NCBI RefSeq assembly: GCF_000472445.1
Contig: NZ_AXAJ01000004.1
Span: 330,631 to 394,630 of the forward strand
From: Burkholderia sp. WSM2230
GTDB lineage: Bacteria; Pseudomonadota; Gammaproteobacteria; Burkholderiales; Burkholderiaceae
DNA length: 64,000 bases
Direction of reading: 5' to 3'
The first letter of the stretch is position 1. Each line of letters begins with the position of its first letter. Below the pieces are notes generated by a model. That model saw nothing but the letters and a program-made list of their open reading frames with translations. It did no database searches and was not told where the DNA came from. Made by a program: the position numbers and the translations under genes. Shown in pieces: positions 18,148 to 26,887 of this stretch.

Positions 18148-20433
18148 TCAGACGCGCACGCAATCGACGAAATACTCGATGCGCCCGTTGATCATTTCGC
18201 CGACGAGCCCGTGTATGTCCGTGTGGAAACCCGGGAAACGCTCGTTGAACTCGCGCGCGAAGCGCAGGTAGTTCACGATGGTCTTGTTGAAGCGCTCGCC
18301 CGGAATCAGCAACGGGATGCCCGGCGGATACGGCGTCAACAGAATCGACGTGACGCGGCCTTCCAGCTCGTCGATAGGCACGCGGTCGATCTCGCGATGC
18401 GCGAGCTTCGCGAATGCGTCCGACGGCTTCATCGCCGGTTCCATGCTCGACAGGTACATCTCGGTCGTGAGACGCGCAATGTCGTTTGCGCGGTAGACGC
18501 TGTGAATCTGCTGGCACAGATCGCGCAAGCCCACTCGCTCATACGTCGGATGCAGCGCGACGAAGTCCGGCAGCACGCGCCACAGCGGCTGGTTGTTGTC
18601 GTAGTCGTCCTTGAACTGCTGAAGCTCGGTCACCATCGAGTTCCAGCGGCCCTTCGTGATGCCGATCGTGAACATGATGAAGAACGAGTACAGCCCGGTC
18701 TTTTCGACGATGATGCCGTGCTCCGCCAGATACTTCGTGACGATCGCGGCCGGAATGCCGGTTTCGCCGAAGTCGCCGTTCATGTCCAGGCCCGGCGTGA
18801 CGATGGTCGCCTTGATCGGGTCGAGCATGTTGAAACCCTCGGCGAGCGGGCCGAACCCGTGCCACGAATCGTCCGGGCGCAGCATCCAGTCTTCGCGTGA
18901 GCCAATGCCTTCTTCGGCGAACTGCTCGGGGCCCCAGACCTTGAAGAACCAGTCGTCGCCGTATTCTTCGTCGACCTTGGTCATCGCGCGGCGGAAGTCG
19001 AGCGCTTCGGCAATCGACTCTTCGACGAGTGCCGTGCCGCCGGGCGCTTCCATCATGGCCGCGGCTACGTCGCACGAGGCGATGATCGCGTATTGCGGGC
19101 TCGTCGACGTATGCATCAGATACGCCTCATTGAAGCGATGCTTGTCGAAGCGGCTGTTCTTCGAGTCCTGCACGACGATTTGCGAAGCCTGCGAAATACC
19201 GGCGAGCAGCTTGTGAGTCGAGTGCGTCGCGTAAATCATCGCGCCAATGCGCGGTCGGCCCGCGCCGATTGCGTGCATGTCCTGATAGAACTCGTGAAAC
19301 TCCGCGTGCGGCAACCAGGCTTCGTCGAAATGGAGCGTGTCGAGCCACTCGCCCAGCATCTCCTTGATCATCTCGACGTTGTAGATCACACCGTCGTACG
19401 TGCTTTGCGTGATGGTCAGAATGCGCGGCTTGAGGTTTGGGTTCTTCGCGAGCGCCTCGCGCGCGAACGGATTCGCCGCGATCTTCTTGCGGATGTTCTC
19501 CGGCTCGAATTCCGAGCGCGGAATCGGACCGATGATGCCGAAGTTGTTGCGCGTCGGCGTGAGGAATACGGGAATCGCGCCCGTCATCGTGATCGCGTGA
19601 AGGATCGACTTGTGACAGTTGCGGTCCACCAGCACGATATCGCCCGGCGCGACCGTGCCGTGCCAGACGATCTTGTTCGACGTGGACGTGCCGTTGGTCA
19701 CGAAGAACACGTGGTCCGCGCTGAAAATGCGCGCGGCGTTGCGCTCCGAGGCCGCAACCGGCCCGGTGTGGTCAAGCAGTTGCCCGAGTTCGTCCACGGC
19801 ATTGCAGACGTCGGCGCGCAGCATGTTCTCGCCGAAGAACTGGTGGAACATCTGGCCGAGCGGGCTCTTCAAAAACGCGACGCCGCCCGAATGACCCGGG
19901 CAGTGCCACGAGTACGAACCTTCGTCCGCGTACTTCACAAGCTCCTTGAAGAACGGCGGCGACAGCGAGTCGAGATACACCTTCGTCTCGCGGATGATGT
20001 GGCGGGCGACGAACTCCGGCGTGTCCTCGAACATGTGGATGAAGCCGTGCAGCTCACGCAGGATGTCGTTCGGCAGGTGGCGCGAGGTGCGCGTTTCGCC
20101 GTACAGGAAGATCGGAATGTCCGCGTTGCGGCGGCGCACTTCGGTCACGAACGCGCGCAGCGCGACGATCGCGGCCGCGAGCTCCGGCGTCTCGCCTTCC
20201 ACCACGACGTTTTCGACGTACGGCAGCAGTTCGTCGTCGTCGATGGAAAGAATGAAGCACGACGCGCGGCTCGACTGCTGCGCAAACGAAGTCAGATCGC
20301 CGTAGCTCGTCAACCCGAGCACTTCCGCGCCTTCTTTCTCGATTGCTTCGGCCAAAGCCCGGATGCCGGAACCCGAGATGTTCTCGGAGCGGAAATCTTC
20401 GTCGATGATGACGACGGGAAAACGGAACTTCAT
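18148..20433 (-). CDS. Orn/Lys/Arg decarboxylase (AdiA-like)
   Basis: PLP-dependent amino-acid decarboxylase of the large inducible-type fold (761 residues; arginine forms are about 755). The N-terminal wing domain covers about residues 1-130 (VVIIDEDFRSENISGSGIRA). The PLP domain has the Schiff-base lysine in ATHSTHKLLAG (K408) and the cofactor Asp in HFDEAWLPHAEF. C-terminal motifs include LLTPYPPGIPLLIPGE. Residues alone do not settle arginine versus lysine versus ornithine. The GGAG ribosome site sits directly after a terminator-like T tract. It is followed by an LprI-like gene. Confidence 0.9.
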   Translation of the reverse strand: MKFRFPVVIIDEDFRSENISGSGIRALAEAIEKEGAEVLGLTSYGDLTSFAQQSSRASCFILSIDDDELLPYVENVVVEGETPELAAAIVALRAFVTEVRRRNADIPIFLYGETRTSRHLPNDILRELHGFIHMFEDTPEFVARHIIRETKVYLDSLSPPFFKELVKYADEGSYSWHCPGHSGGVAFLKSPLGQMFHQFFGENMLRADVCNAVDELGQLLDHTGPVAASERNAARIFSADHVFFVTNGTSTSNKIVWHGTVAPGDIVLVDRNCHKSILHAITMTGAIPVFLTPTRNNFGIIGPIPRSEFEPENIRKKIAANPFAREALAKNPNLKPRILTITQSTYDGVIYNVEMIKEMLGEWLDTLHFDEAWLPHAEFHEFYQDMHAIGAGRPRIGAMIYATHSTHKLLAGISQASQIVVQDSKNSRFDKHRFNEAYLMHTSTSPQYAIIASCDVAAAMMEAPGGTALVEESIAEALDFRRAMTKVDEEYGDDWFFKVWGPEQFAEEGIGSREDWMLRPDDSWHGFGPLAEGFNMLDPIKATIVTPGLDMNGDFGETGIPAAIVTKYLAEHGIIVEKTGLYSFFIMFTIGITKGRWNSMVTELQQFKDDYDNNQPLWRVLPDFVALHPTYERVGLRDLCQQIHSVYRANDIARLTTEMYLSSMEPAMKPSDAFAKLAHREIDRVPIDELEGRVTSILLTPYPPGIPLLIPGERFNKTIVNYLRFAREFNERFPGFHTDIHGLVGEMINGRIEYFVDCVRV

Positions 20434-20444
20434 GGGCGATTCTC

Positions 20445-20484
20445 CAAAAAGAACGACCGCTGCATTCTGAAAATTGCAGCGGTC
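20445..20484 (-). terminator. Terminator/attenuator hairpin between dcd and decarboxylase gene
   Basis: On the minus strand, a perfect 10-bp stem GACCGCTGCA/TGCAGCGGTC with a 10-nt loop is followed by GTTCTTTTT. The T tract runs straight into GGAG, the ribosome site of the downstream decarboxylase. Confidence 0.8.
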
Positions 20485-20519
20485 ACCCGAATAGCTGGTG
20501 GGTCAATGCGCTGCCGACG

Positions 20520-21089
20520 TCACGTCTTCGGCAACGTGACGCCGTGCTGACCTTGATATTTGCCGCCGCGATCCGCGTACGACGTTTCACAAATCTCGTC
20601 GCTTTCGAAAAACAGCACCTGCGCGACGCCTTCGTTCGCGTAGATTTTGGCAGGCAAAGGTGTCGTATTCGAGAATTCGAGCGTGACGTGCCCTTCCCAT
20701 TCCGGCTCGAACGGCGTGACGTTCACGATGATGCCGCAGCGCGCGTAAGTCGACTTGCCGAGGCACACGGTGAGCACCGAGCGCGGAATGCGGAAATACT
20801 CGACCGTGCGGGCGAGCGCGAACGAATTAGGTGGGATGATGCAAACGTCGCCCTTGAAGTCCACGAACGATTTTTCGTCGAAGTTTTTCGGGTCGACAAT
20901 CGTGGAGTTGATGTTCGTGAAGATCTTGAATTCGTCGGCGCAGCGAATGTCGTAGCCGTAGCTCGACGTGCCGTAGCTGACAATCTTCCGGCCGTCTTCG
21001 GAGAGGCGAACCTGATCGGGCACGAACGGCTCGATCATGTTGTGCGACTCGGCCATGCGCCGGATCCACTTGTCGGATTTGATGGTCAT
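20520..21089 (-). CDS. dcd: dCTP deaminase
   Basis: Deaminates dCTP to dUTP, the main source of dUMP for thymidylate synthesis. The 189-residue protein has the usual Dcd length and the family sequence: [20 protein letters not shown] at the start, [17 protein letters not shown], the active-site [19 protein letters not shown] with the catalytic Glu, and the C-terminal [17 protein letters not shown]. The ATG at 21089 gives the standard MTIKSDKW start; the frame reaches 21176 but the extra part is non-conserved. The decarboxylase gene follows after 86 nt. Confidence 0.95.
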   Translation of the reverse strand: MTIKSDKWIRRMAESHNMIEPFVPDQVRLSEDGRKIVSYGTSSYGYDIRCADEFKIFTNINSTIVDPKNFDEKSFVDFKGDVCIIPPNSFALARTVEYFRIPRSVLTVCLGKSTYARCGIIVNVTPFEPEWEGHVTLEFSNTTPLPAKIYANEGVAQVLFFESDEICETSYADRGGKYQGQHGVTLPKT

Positions 21090-21339
21090 AGGTGAACGCT
21101 GCTCGACGTAATAACAGATGTGTGACGGATAACCGACGGGTAACTGAATGATCGCAGCGCGGTAAGCGCCGGGCACCCGGGGCCGGGCTCGCGCGCCTCG
21201 CGCCCTCAGGCGCCGAGGACGGCGCGCCGCACGAAAGGCGCTTATTTTACGCGATCGCGAAGACGCTGCCGTAGATACGGGCCGCGAGCGGGTTGTCTTG
21301 CGAGAACCCGCGCAACGGCAAAGTCCGCGGCGCTTGCGC

Positions 21340-21873
21340 TCATTGCCGGATCAGTCCGCAAGCGAGCGCCGCACCGGCGCCGTGCTGCGGATACGCGTAG
21401 GGGTCGGTTGCGTCGTGATGCAGCAGAACGGCGCGCTGCAGGACCGAACGGATACCGTCGAGCGAAACGTCCGGTGCCACGATGAAGCCGCTTGCCACGC
21501 CATTGGCGTCCGCATGAATGTTGCCGAGGTCGCCCTCCACCCGGGCGCCTGCTTTCAGACGCTCGGCGGCCGGCGAGAACACCTGGCCGGCGCTTGAGCC
21601 GTCGGTGGCATTGCAGTCGCCGCGCTCGTGGACTTGCAGCGCGTGATCGCTATTGGGCGGCAAGCCCGCAAGATTGTAGGTGACCTGCACCCCGTCCGAG
21701 CGCTCGATGAACGTAACGAGGCCGCGCGCCTGATTGCCCACGGTGGGCAGCAACTGCGCGTCGGCACGCTTTTCCTGTGGTCTCAGGAAGGCGCTGCAGC
21801 CGCATAACAGCACACTGCTGGCAGTCAGGACGATGAACGCATGCACCGCCTGCCCGTCGATTCGTTTTCCCAT
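21340..21873 (-). CDS. sodC: SodC-like lipoprotein with degenerate metal sites
   Basis: Cu,Zn-superoxide dismutase fold protein predicted to be an outer- or inner-membrane lipoprotein. The 177-residue precursor has the lipobox LLCGC with C26 as lipid site. SOD landmarks are [33 protein letters not shown] and [10 protein letters not shown], with the disulfide pair C87/C172. Aligned by eye to Cu,Zn-SOD, the Cu ligand H46 is Q80 and bridging H63 is V98. The H71 and H80 positions lack His. H48 (H82), D83 (D115) and H120 (H152) are kept. Normal dismutase activity is therefore doubtful. The gene is downstream of apbC on the same strand. Confidence 0.82.
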   Translation of the reverse strand: MGKRIDGQAVHAFIVLTASSVLLCGCSAFLRPQEKRADAQLLPTVGNQARGLVTFIERSDGVQVTYNLAGLPPNSDHALQVHERGDCNATDGSSAGQVFSPAAERLKAGARVEGDLGNIHADANGVASGFIVAPDVSLDGIRSVLQRAVLLHHDATDPYAYPQHGAGAALACGLIRQ

Positions 21874-22034
21874 GCGATCCTCTTGCCGGCCTGGCGGCCG
21901 CCCCTGCGGCCGCCGAGCCGAACCTGTGAAGTCGACATGATACCGCGAGACCTGGCGAAAACAGACGCTTCGGCCCGCCCGCCGCGCCTTGGCGGGCCGC
22001 CCGAGCGCGCCGCCCAGCCGGTTGGCACGATGCG

Positions 22035-23123
22035 TCAGGTGTTCTGCACGACGATGTTGGGGAACTTCGAGCTCATGTCGCGCGCCCGCTCGGCGATATG
22101 CACCGCCACCTTTCGCGCGATCGTGCGATAGATCTCCGCGATACGCCCTTGCGGATCGGCCACCACCGTCGGCCGGCCGGAGTCGGCCTGCTCGCGGATC
22201 GCAATGTCGAGCGGCAGGCTGCCGAGCAGGTCGACACCATACTCCTTGCCCATCCGCTCGCCGCCGCCCGCGCCGAAAATATGCTCTTCGTGCCCGCAAT
22301 TCGAGCAGATGTGCATGGCCATATTTTCGACGATGCCGAGAATCGGAATGCCCACTTTCTCGAACATTTTCAGGCCCTTGCGCGCGTCGAGGAGCGCAAT
22401 GTCCTGCGGCGTGGTGACGATCACGGCGCCCGTCACGGGCACCCGTTGCGAGAGGGTCAACTGGATGTCGCCGGTGCCCGGCGGCATATCGACGATCAGG
22501 TAGTCGAGATCGCGCCAGTTGGTCTGCCGCAGCAGTTGTTCGAGCGCGGACGTGGCCATCGGCCCGCGCCACACCATCGGGTTGTCCTGCTCGATCAGAA
22601 AGCCGATGGAGTTGGCCTGCAGACCGTGACCCGTCATCGGATTCATGGTCTTTTCGTCCGGCGACTCCGGGCGTCCCTCGATGCCGAGCATCAGCGGCAG
22701 CGACGGGCCGTAAATGTCCGCGTCGAGTATGCCGACCGACGCGCCCTCGCTAGCCAGCGCGAGCGCAAGATTGACGGCAGTCGTGCTCTTGCCGACGCCG
22801 CCCTTGCCCGACGCTACCGCCACGATGTTTTTAACGTTCGGCAAAAGTTTCACGCCGCGCTGCACCGTATGCGCCGCGATTTCCTGCGACACCTGCACGC
22901 GGGTCTGCGCCACGCCCGGCACGGCCCGCAGCGTGTCGTCGAACTGTTTGCGGATCGCGTCGAACTGGCGCATGGCCGGATAGCCGAGTACCACTGCGAC
23001 GCTAACCGTGTCACCCTCTACGGCGACGCTCTTCAGGTTTCTGGCAGCGGCATACGGCCGGCCAGTGTTAGGGTCAGTGACGGCTGCGAGCGCAGCGTCG
23101 ACCAATGCCCGATCGATACTCAT
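22035..23123 (-). CDS. apbC: Iron-sulfur cluster carrier protein ApbC/Mrp
   Basis: P-loop ATPase that carries and delivers Fe-S clusters in the cytoplasm. The 362-residue protein has an N-terminal MIP18/DUF59 domain (about 1-85), deviant Walker A ASGKGGVGKST, the DADIYGPSLPLMLG segment, DMPPGTGDIQLTL, and the cluster-binding pair CSNC in MHICSNCGHEEHIFG. The ATG at 23123 is chosen because GGAG lies 5 nt upstream; a GTG two codons earlier is possible. It is divergent from the OmpA-family lipoprotein gene. Confidence 0.95.
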   Translation of the reverse strand: MSIDRALVDAALAAVTDPNTGRPYAAARNLKSVAVEGDTVSVAVVLGYPAMRQFDAIRKQFDDTLRAVPGVAQTRVQVSQEIAAHTVQRGVKLLPNVKNIVAVASGKGGVGKSTTAVNLALALASEGASVGILDADIYGPSLPLMLGIEGRPESPDEKTMNPMTGHGLQANSIGFLIEQDNPMVWRGPMATSALEQLLRQTNWRDLDYLIVDMPPGTGDIQLTLSQRVPVTGAVIVTTPQDIALLDARKGLKMFEKVGIPILGIVENMAMHICSNCGHEEHIFGAGGGERMGKEYGVDLLGSLPLDIAIREQADSGRPTVVADPQGRIAEIYRTIARKVAVHIAERARDMSSKFPNIVVQNT

Positions 23124-23505
23124 TGACACTCCGAGGGGAACACCCGCGGCGCGGCAGGATCGAAATCTCGGCCACGCGCCGGAATTTGCAAGAAATTGTT
23201 AGGCAGCATTGCGAAAACCAGGCGTGCCAGGCACCCTTCGGGCAGGCGGACCGCCGTGGGGCCGCATCGCTGCGCGCCAGCCTTCATTGTAGTGGCTAGG
23301 GTGAAGCGGTGCCGGAAGACCCTTCTTCACTGTCGGACCGGGACGATGAAGGCCCTTGGGTTGGCCAGGCTCCGCCGCTGTTTTTACAGCTTGATGGGCA
23401 CAGTAATTTTGTTGCCGTGACGTTCGCCGCCACGGCTTGACGTTGCGCAATGCTTCACCTGCGCGCTTTATGCGCGTCATTCGCTTCAATCAAGAGGAAT
23501 CAAAA
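23124..23505. other. Divergent apbC/OmpA-lipoprotein intergenic region
   Basis: This 382-nt gap must hold both promoters, but I see no convincing -35/-10 pair. Several short GC-rich dyads are present. No open frame with start and ribosome site stands out. Confidence 0.5.
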
Positions 23506-24159
23506 ATGAATGCAAAAATCATGACTCGCCTGGCCGTTTTCGCCGTTGCAGGTTCCGTGCTGGCCGGCTGCGCTAGCCAACAGGGTACGAACACGGCCGT
23601 CGGCACGGGCGTAGGCGCCGGCACCGGCGCGGCACTGGGCGCGATTTTCGGCGGCGGCAAGGGCGCGGCAATCGGCGCCGGCGTCGGCGCTGCGGTGGGC
23701 GGCATCACCGGCTACAACTGGCAGGCGATCCACAACAAGCTGTCGGGCGCGACCAAGGGCACCGGCACGCAGATCACCGAGCAGCCGGACGGCTCGCTCA
23801 AGCTGAACATTCCGAGCTCCGTCACGTTCGACACGAACAGCTACGCGATCAAGCCGTCGTTCGCGCCGGTGCTCGATCAGCTGACGCAGACGCTGCAGCA
23901 GAATCCGGAAGTGATCGCGCAAGTGGTCGGCCACACGGACAGCACCGGCCAGCCGGCCTATAACCAGACGCTGTCGGTCAATCGCGCGCAAAGCGTGGTG
24001 AGCTTCCTCGAGCAACGCGGCGTTGCGGCGCAACGCCTGTCGGCGCAGGGCATGGGCCAGAACCAGCCGATCGCCGACAACAACACGGAAGCCGGCCGCG
24101 CCGCCAACCGTCGCGTCGAGATCTATCTGCGCGCCACCGCTCAGCACGCTACGCAGTAA
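23506..24159 (+). CDS. OmpA-family outer-membrane lipoprotein with glycine zipper
   Basis: Lipoprotein that probably tethers outer membrane to peptidoglycan. The 217-residue precursor has the lipobox VLAGC (Cys at residue 18 in MNAKIMTRLAVFAVAGSVLAGC-type start, counted approximately). A glycine-zipper segment of GAG/GAA repeats spans about 30-70. A C-terminal OmpA domain has VVGHTDSTGQPAYNQTLSVN and NNTEAGRAANRRVEIY, the peptidoglycan-binding motif. The ATG at 23506 has AAGAGG about 8 nt upstream. It resembles YfiB/PA-type OmpA lipoproteins. Confidence 0.9.
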   Translation: MNAKIMTRLAVFAVAGSVLAGCASQQGTNTAVGTGVGAGTGAALGAIFGGGKGAAIGAGVGAAVGGITGYNWQAIHNKLSGATKGTGTQITEQPDGSLKLNIPSSVTFDTNSYAIKPSFAPVLDQLTQTLQQNPEVIAQVVGHTDSTGQPAYNQTLSVNRAQSVVSFLEQRGVAAQRLSAQGMGQNQPIADNNTEAGRAANRRVEIYLRATAQHATQ

Positions 24160-24601
24160 GAACAGCGCGCGACAGCGCGGAGGAAAACGGCGGGGCGCGC
24201 GCAGCGCCCCGCTCGGCTCATGGCAGTGTGAAGGCGCGGTTTATCGCGCCGAGGCCGCCTTGCGCCGGCCAGACAGCTTCGCAGCACCTCTGCGGATCGA
24301 CTCGCGAGACACCGCGAAACATGCGCCGTGGGAAATCTCGCACGAGGACGAAAAAAATTTCGAACTCTCGCGAAAATCCGCTGTCTCTCTTTACGGTACG
24401 TGGCTGGCGAAGCCGCCGCGTCACCATTCTCCTCTTGTCGTTGTTGCTCCGGGGTTAATCGCCCCGGTTTTTTTTGGGCGCTCGCTTTTCGTGCCGCCCG
24501 GTGCCGCCCGGCAAAGCCCAACCCCGCGCGGGCCCGCGCCCGGCGGGCGTCCGCCCTGCTAGAATCGACCTTTCGTCCCACCGCAGGCTCCCACCATCCT
24601 T
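24160..24601. other. Non-coding gap with orphan terminator before metG
   Basis: The 442-nt gap has a 9-bp GC hairpin without a T tract near 24191-24213, just after the lipoprotein gene. A strong intrinsic terminator follows at 24449-24475. Between them lie about 230 nt that code for nothing plausible and could be an sRNA or a long 3' untranslated region. No clear promoter was found. Confidence 0.6.
24449..24475 (+). terminator. Strong Rho-independent terminator upstream of metG
   Basis: CCGGGG-TTAATCG-CCCCGG is followed by eight T residues. It ends 126 nt before the metG start and 290 nt after the previous stop, so the RNA it terminates is not obvious. Confidence 0.85.
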
Positions 24602-26749
24602 ATGTCAGCACCCGCAACCGATCTCACCGCAGGCGCGCCGTCGGGCCGCCGCCAGATTCTCGTCACGTCGGCCCTTCCGTATGCGAATGGGCAAATCCAT
24701 ATTGGCCATCTGGTCGAATATATCCAGACGGATATCTGGGTCCGCGCGCTGCGAATGCACGGGCACGAGGTCTACTACGTGGGCGCCGACGACACGCACG
24801 GCACGCCGGTCATGCTGCGCGCGGAAAAGGAAGGACTGACGCCGAGACAATTGATCGAGCGCGTCTGGCAGGAGCACAAGCGCGACTTCGACAGCTTCGG
24901 CATTTCGTTCGACAACTATTATTCGACCGATTCCGAAGAGAACCGCGTGCTGAGCGAGAGCGTGTATCTCGCGCTGAATGAAGCGGGCCTCATCGACGCG
25001 CGCGACATCGAACAGGCATACGACCCGGTCAAGGAAATGTTCCTGCCGGACCGCTTCATCAAGGGCGAATGCCCGAAATGCGGCGCGAAAGACCAGTACG
25101 GCGACAGTTGCGAAGTATGCGGTTCGACCTATCAGCCGACCGAACTCGTCAATCCGTATTCGGTCGTGTCGGGTGCCACGCCGATTCGCAAGACCTCGAC
25201 GCATTACTTCTTCCGCCTCTCGGACCCGCGTTGCGAAAACTTCCTGCGCGCGTGGGTCGGCGGCCTCGCGCAGCCGGAAGCGACCAACAAGATGCGGGAA
25301 TGGCTCGGCGACGCGGGCGAAGCCAAGCTCGCCGACTGGGATATCTCGCGCGACGCGCCTTACTTCGGCTTCGAGATTCCGGGCGCGCCGGGCAAGTATT
25401 TCTACGTGTGGCTGGACGCGCCGGTCGGCTACTACGCGAGCTTCAAGAATCTTGCAGAAAAGCGCGGTCTCGACTTCGACGCATGGGTTCGCAAAGGCTC
25501 GACGGCCGAGCAGTATCACTTCATCGGCAAAGACATTCTGTATTTCCACACGCTGTTCTGGCCGGCGATGCTCGAATTTTCGGGCCACCGCACGCCGACC
25601 AACGTGTTCGCGCACGGCTTTCTGACCGTGGACGGCGCGAAGATGTCCAAATCGCGCGGCACCTTTATCACGGCGCAAAGCGTGATCGACACCGGGCTGA
25701 ATCCGGAATGGCTGCGCTACTACTTCGCCGCCAAGCTGAACAGCACAATGGAAGACCTCGACCTGAACCTCGACGACTTCCAGGCGCGCGTGAACAGCGA
25801 TCTGGTCGGCAAATACGTGAATATCGCGAGCCGCGCCGCGGGCTTCCTGATCAAGCGCTTCGACGGCCGCGTGCAGGACAGCGCGATGCAGCATCCGCTG
25901 CTCGCAACGCTGCGCGCCGCCGTTCCGCAAATCGCCGCGAACTACGAGGCGCGCGAGTATAACCGCGCGCTGCGTCAGACCATGGAACTGGCCGACGCGG
26001 TCAACGCGTACGTCGATACGGCCAAGCCGTGGGACCAGGCGAAGGACCCGGCCAACGCCGTCGCGCTGCACGAAACCTGCAGCGTGAGCATCGAGGCGTT
26101 CCGGCTGCTCTCGCTCGCGCTCAAGCCCGTGCTGCCGAAGCTGGCGGAAGCGGTCGAAGCGTTCCTCGGCATCGAGCCGCTGCGATGGGCCGACGCCAAC
26201 CTGCCGCTCAGCTCGGCGCGCCCGATCAACGCCTACAAGCACCTGATGACGCGCGTCGATCCGAAACAGATCGAAGCGCTGCTCGCGGCCAATCGCGAGT
26301 CGCTGCAAGCCACGCCGGAAACGGCGGCACCCGCGGCGGACGCAAACGCGAAATCGAAAGCCGCAAAAGCCGCGAAAGCGACCGTTGCCGAAAAGGACGA
26401 AACGCCCGGCGTCATTTCGATCGACGACTTCGCGAAGATCGATCTGCGCGTCGCGAAAATCGTCGACTGCAAGGCGGTGGAAGGCTCGGACAAGCTGCTG
26501 CAACTCACGCTGGACGTCGGCGAAGAAAAAACGCGCAACGTGTTCTCCGGCATCAAGTCCGCATATCAGCCGGAGCAGCTGATCGGCAAACTCACGGTGA
26601 TGGTCGCAAACCTCGCGCCGCGCAAGATGAAGTTCGGTCTGTCGGAAGGCATGGTGCTGGCGGCGTCGGCAGCGGACGAGAAAGCCGAGCCGGGCCTGTA
26701 CGTGCTGGAGCCGCACAGTGGCGCGAAGCCCGGTATGCGCGTGAAGTAA
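24602..26749 (+). CDS. metG: Methionyl-tRNA synthetase
   Basis: Charges tRNA-Met with methionine. The 715-residue protein is the long, dimeric form. The catalytic domain has the HIGH motif in [13 protein letters not shown] and the class-specific zinc knuckle CPKC...CEVC. KMSKS appears in [12 protein letters not shown]. After an anticodon-binding helical domain comes an Ala/Lys-rich linker (about 575-605). A C-terminal tRNA-binding OB domain ([20 protein letters not shown]) ends PGMRVK. The start lacks a recognisable Shine-Dalgarno sequence. Confidence 0.97.
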   Translation: MSAPATDLTAGAPSGRRQILVTSALPYANGQIHIGHLVEYIQTDIWVRALRMHGHEVYYVGADDTHGTPVMLRAEKEGLTPRQLIERVWQEHKRDFDSFGISFDNYYSTDSEENRVLSESVYLALNEAGLIDARDIEQAYDPVKEMFLPDRFIKGECPKCGAKDQYGDSCEVCGSTYQPTELVNPYSVVSGATPIRKTSTHYFFRLSDPRCENFLRAWVGGLAQPEATNKMREWLGDAGEAKLADWDISRDAPYFGFEIPGAPGKYFYVWLDAPVGYYASFKNLAEKRGLDFDAWVRKGSTAEQYHFIGKDILYFHTLFWPAMLEFSGHRTPTNVFAHGFLTVDGAKMSKSRGTFITAQSVIDTGLNPEWLRYYFAAKLNSTMEDLDLNLDDFQARVNSDLVGKYVNIASRAAGFLIKRFDGRVQDSAMQHPLLATLRAAVPQIAANYEAREYNRALRQTMELADAVNAYVDTAKPWDQAKDPANAVALHETCSVSIEAFRLLSLALKPVLPKLAEAVEAFLGIEPLRWADANLPLSSARPINAYKHLMTRVDPKQIEALLAANRESLQATPETAAPAADANAKSKAAKAAKATVAEKDETPGVISIDDFAKIDLRVAKIVDCKAVEGSDKLLQLTLDVGEEKTRNVFSGIKSAYQPEQLIGKLTVMVANLAPRKMKFGLSEGMVLAASAADEKAEPGLYVLEPHSGAKPGMRVK

Positions 26750-26842
26750 GCCCACAGGCAGGGCGCCGCGGCGGATTCGCGGCCTGTTTTAGCGCGGCGC
26801 TCTCACGGCGCGGCGCTCTGCGCTTCGCTCTGCACCGCGCCC

Positions 26843-26874
26843 AACGGCACGCCCTGAAAAAGCGTGCCGTTTCT
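26843..26874 (+). terminator. Terminator after metG
   Basis: A 10-bp stem AACGGCACGC/GCGTGCCGTT is followed by TCT. A weaker hairpin with GCCGCG/CGCGGC and a TTTT tail lies at 26765-26790. Either could end metG before the convergent tamB. Confidence 0.6.
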
Positions 26875-26887
26875 CATACCGCAACCG

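Noticed and set aside
24215..24475. Region before metG considered as 6S RNA, SRP RNA or a SAH riboswitch
   Set aside because: None of their consensus cores is present, and 6S RNA is clearly found after zapA.
24605..26755. 716-codon frame antisense to metG
   Set aside because: A mirror of a well-conserved synthetase gene with no independent features.
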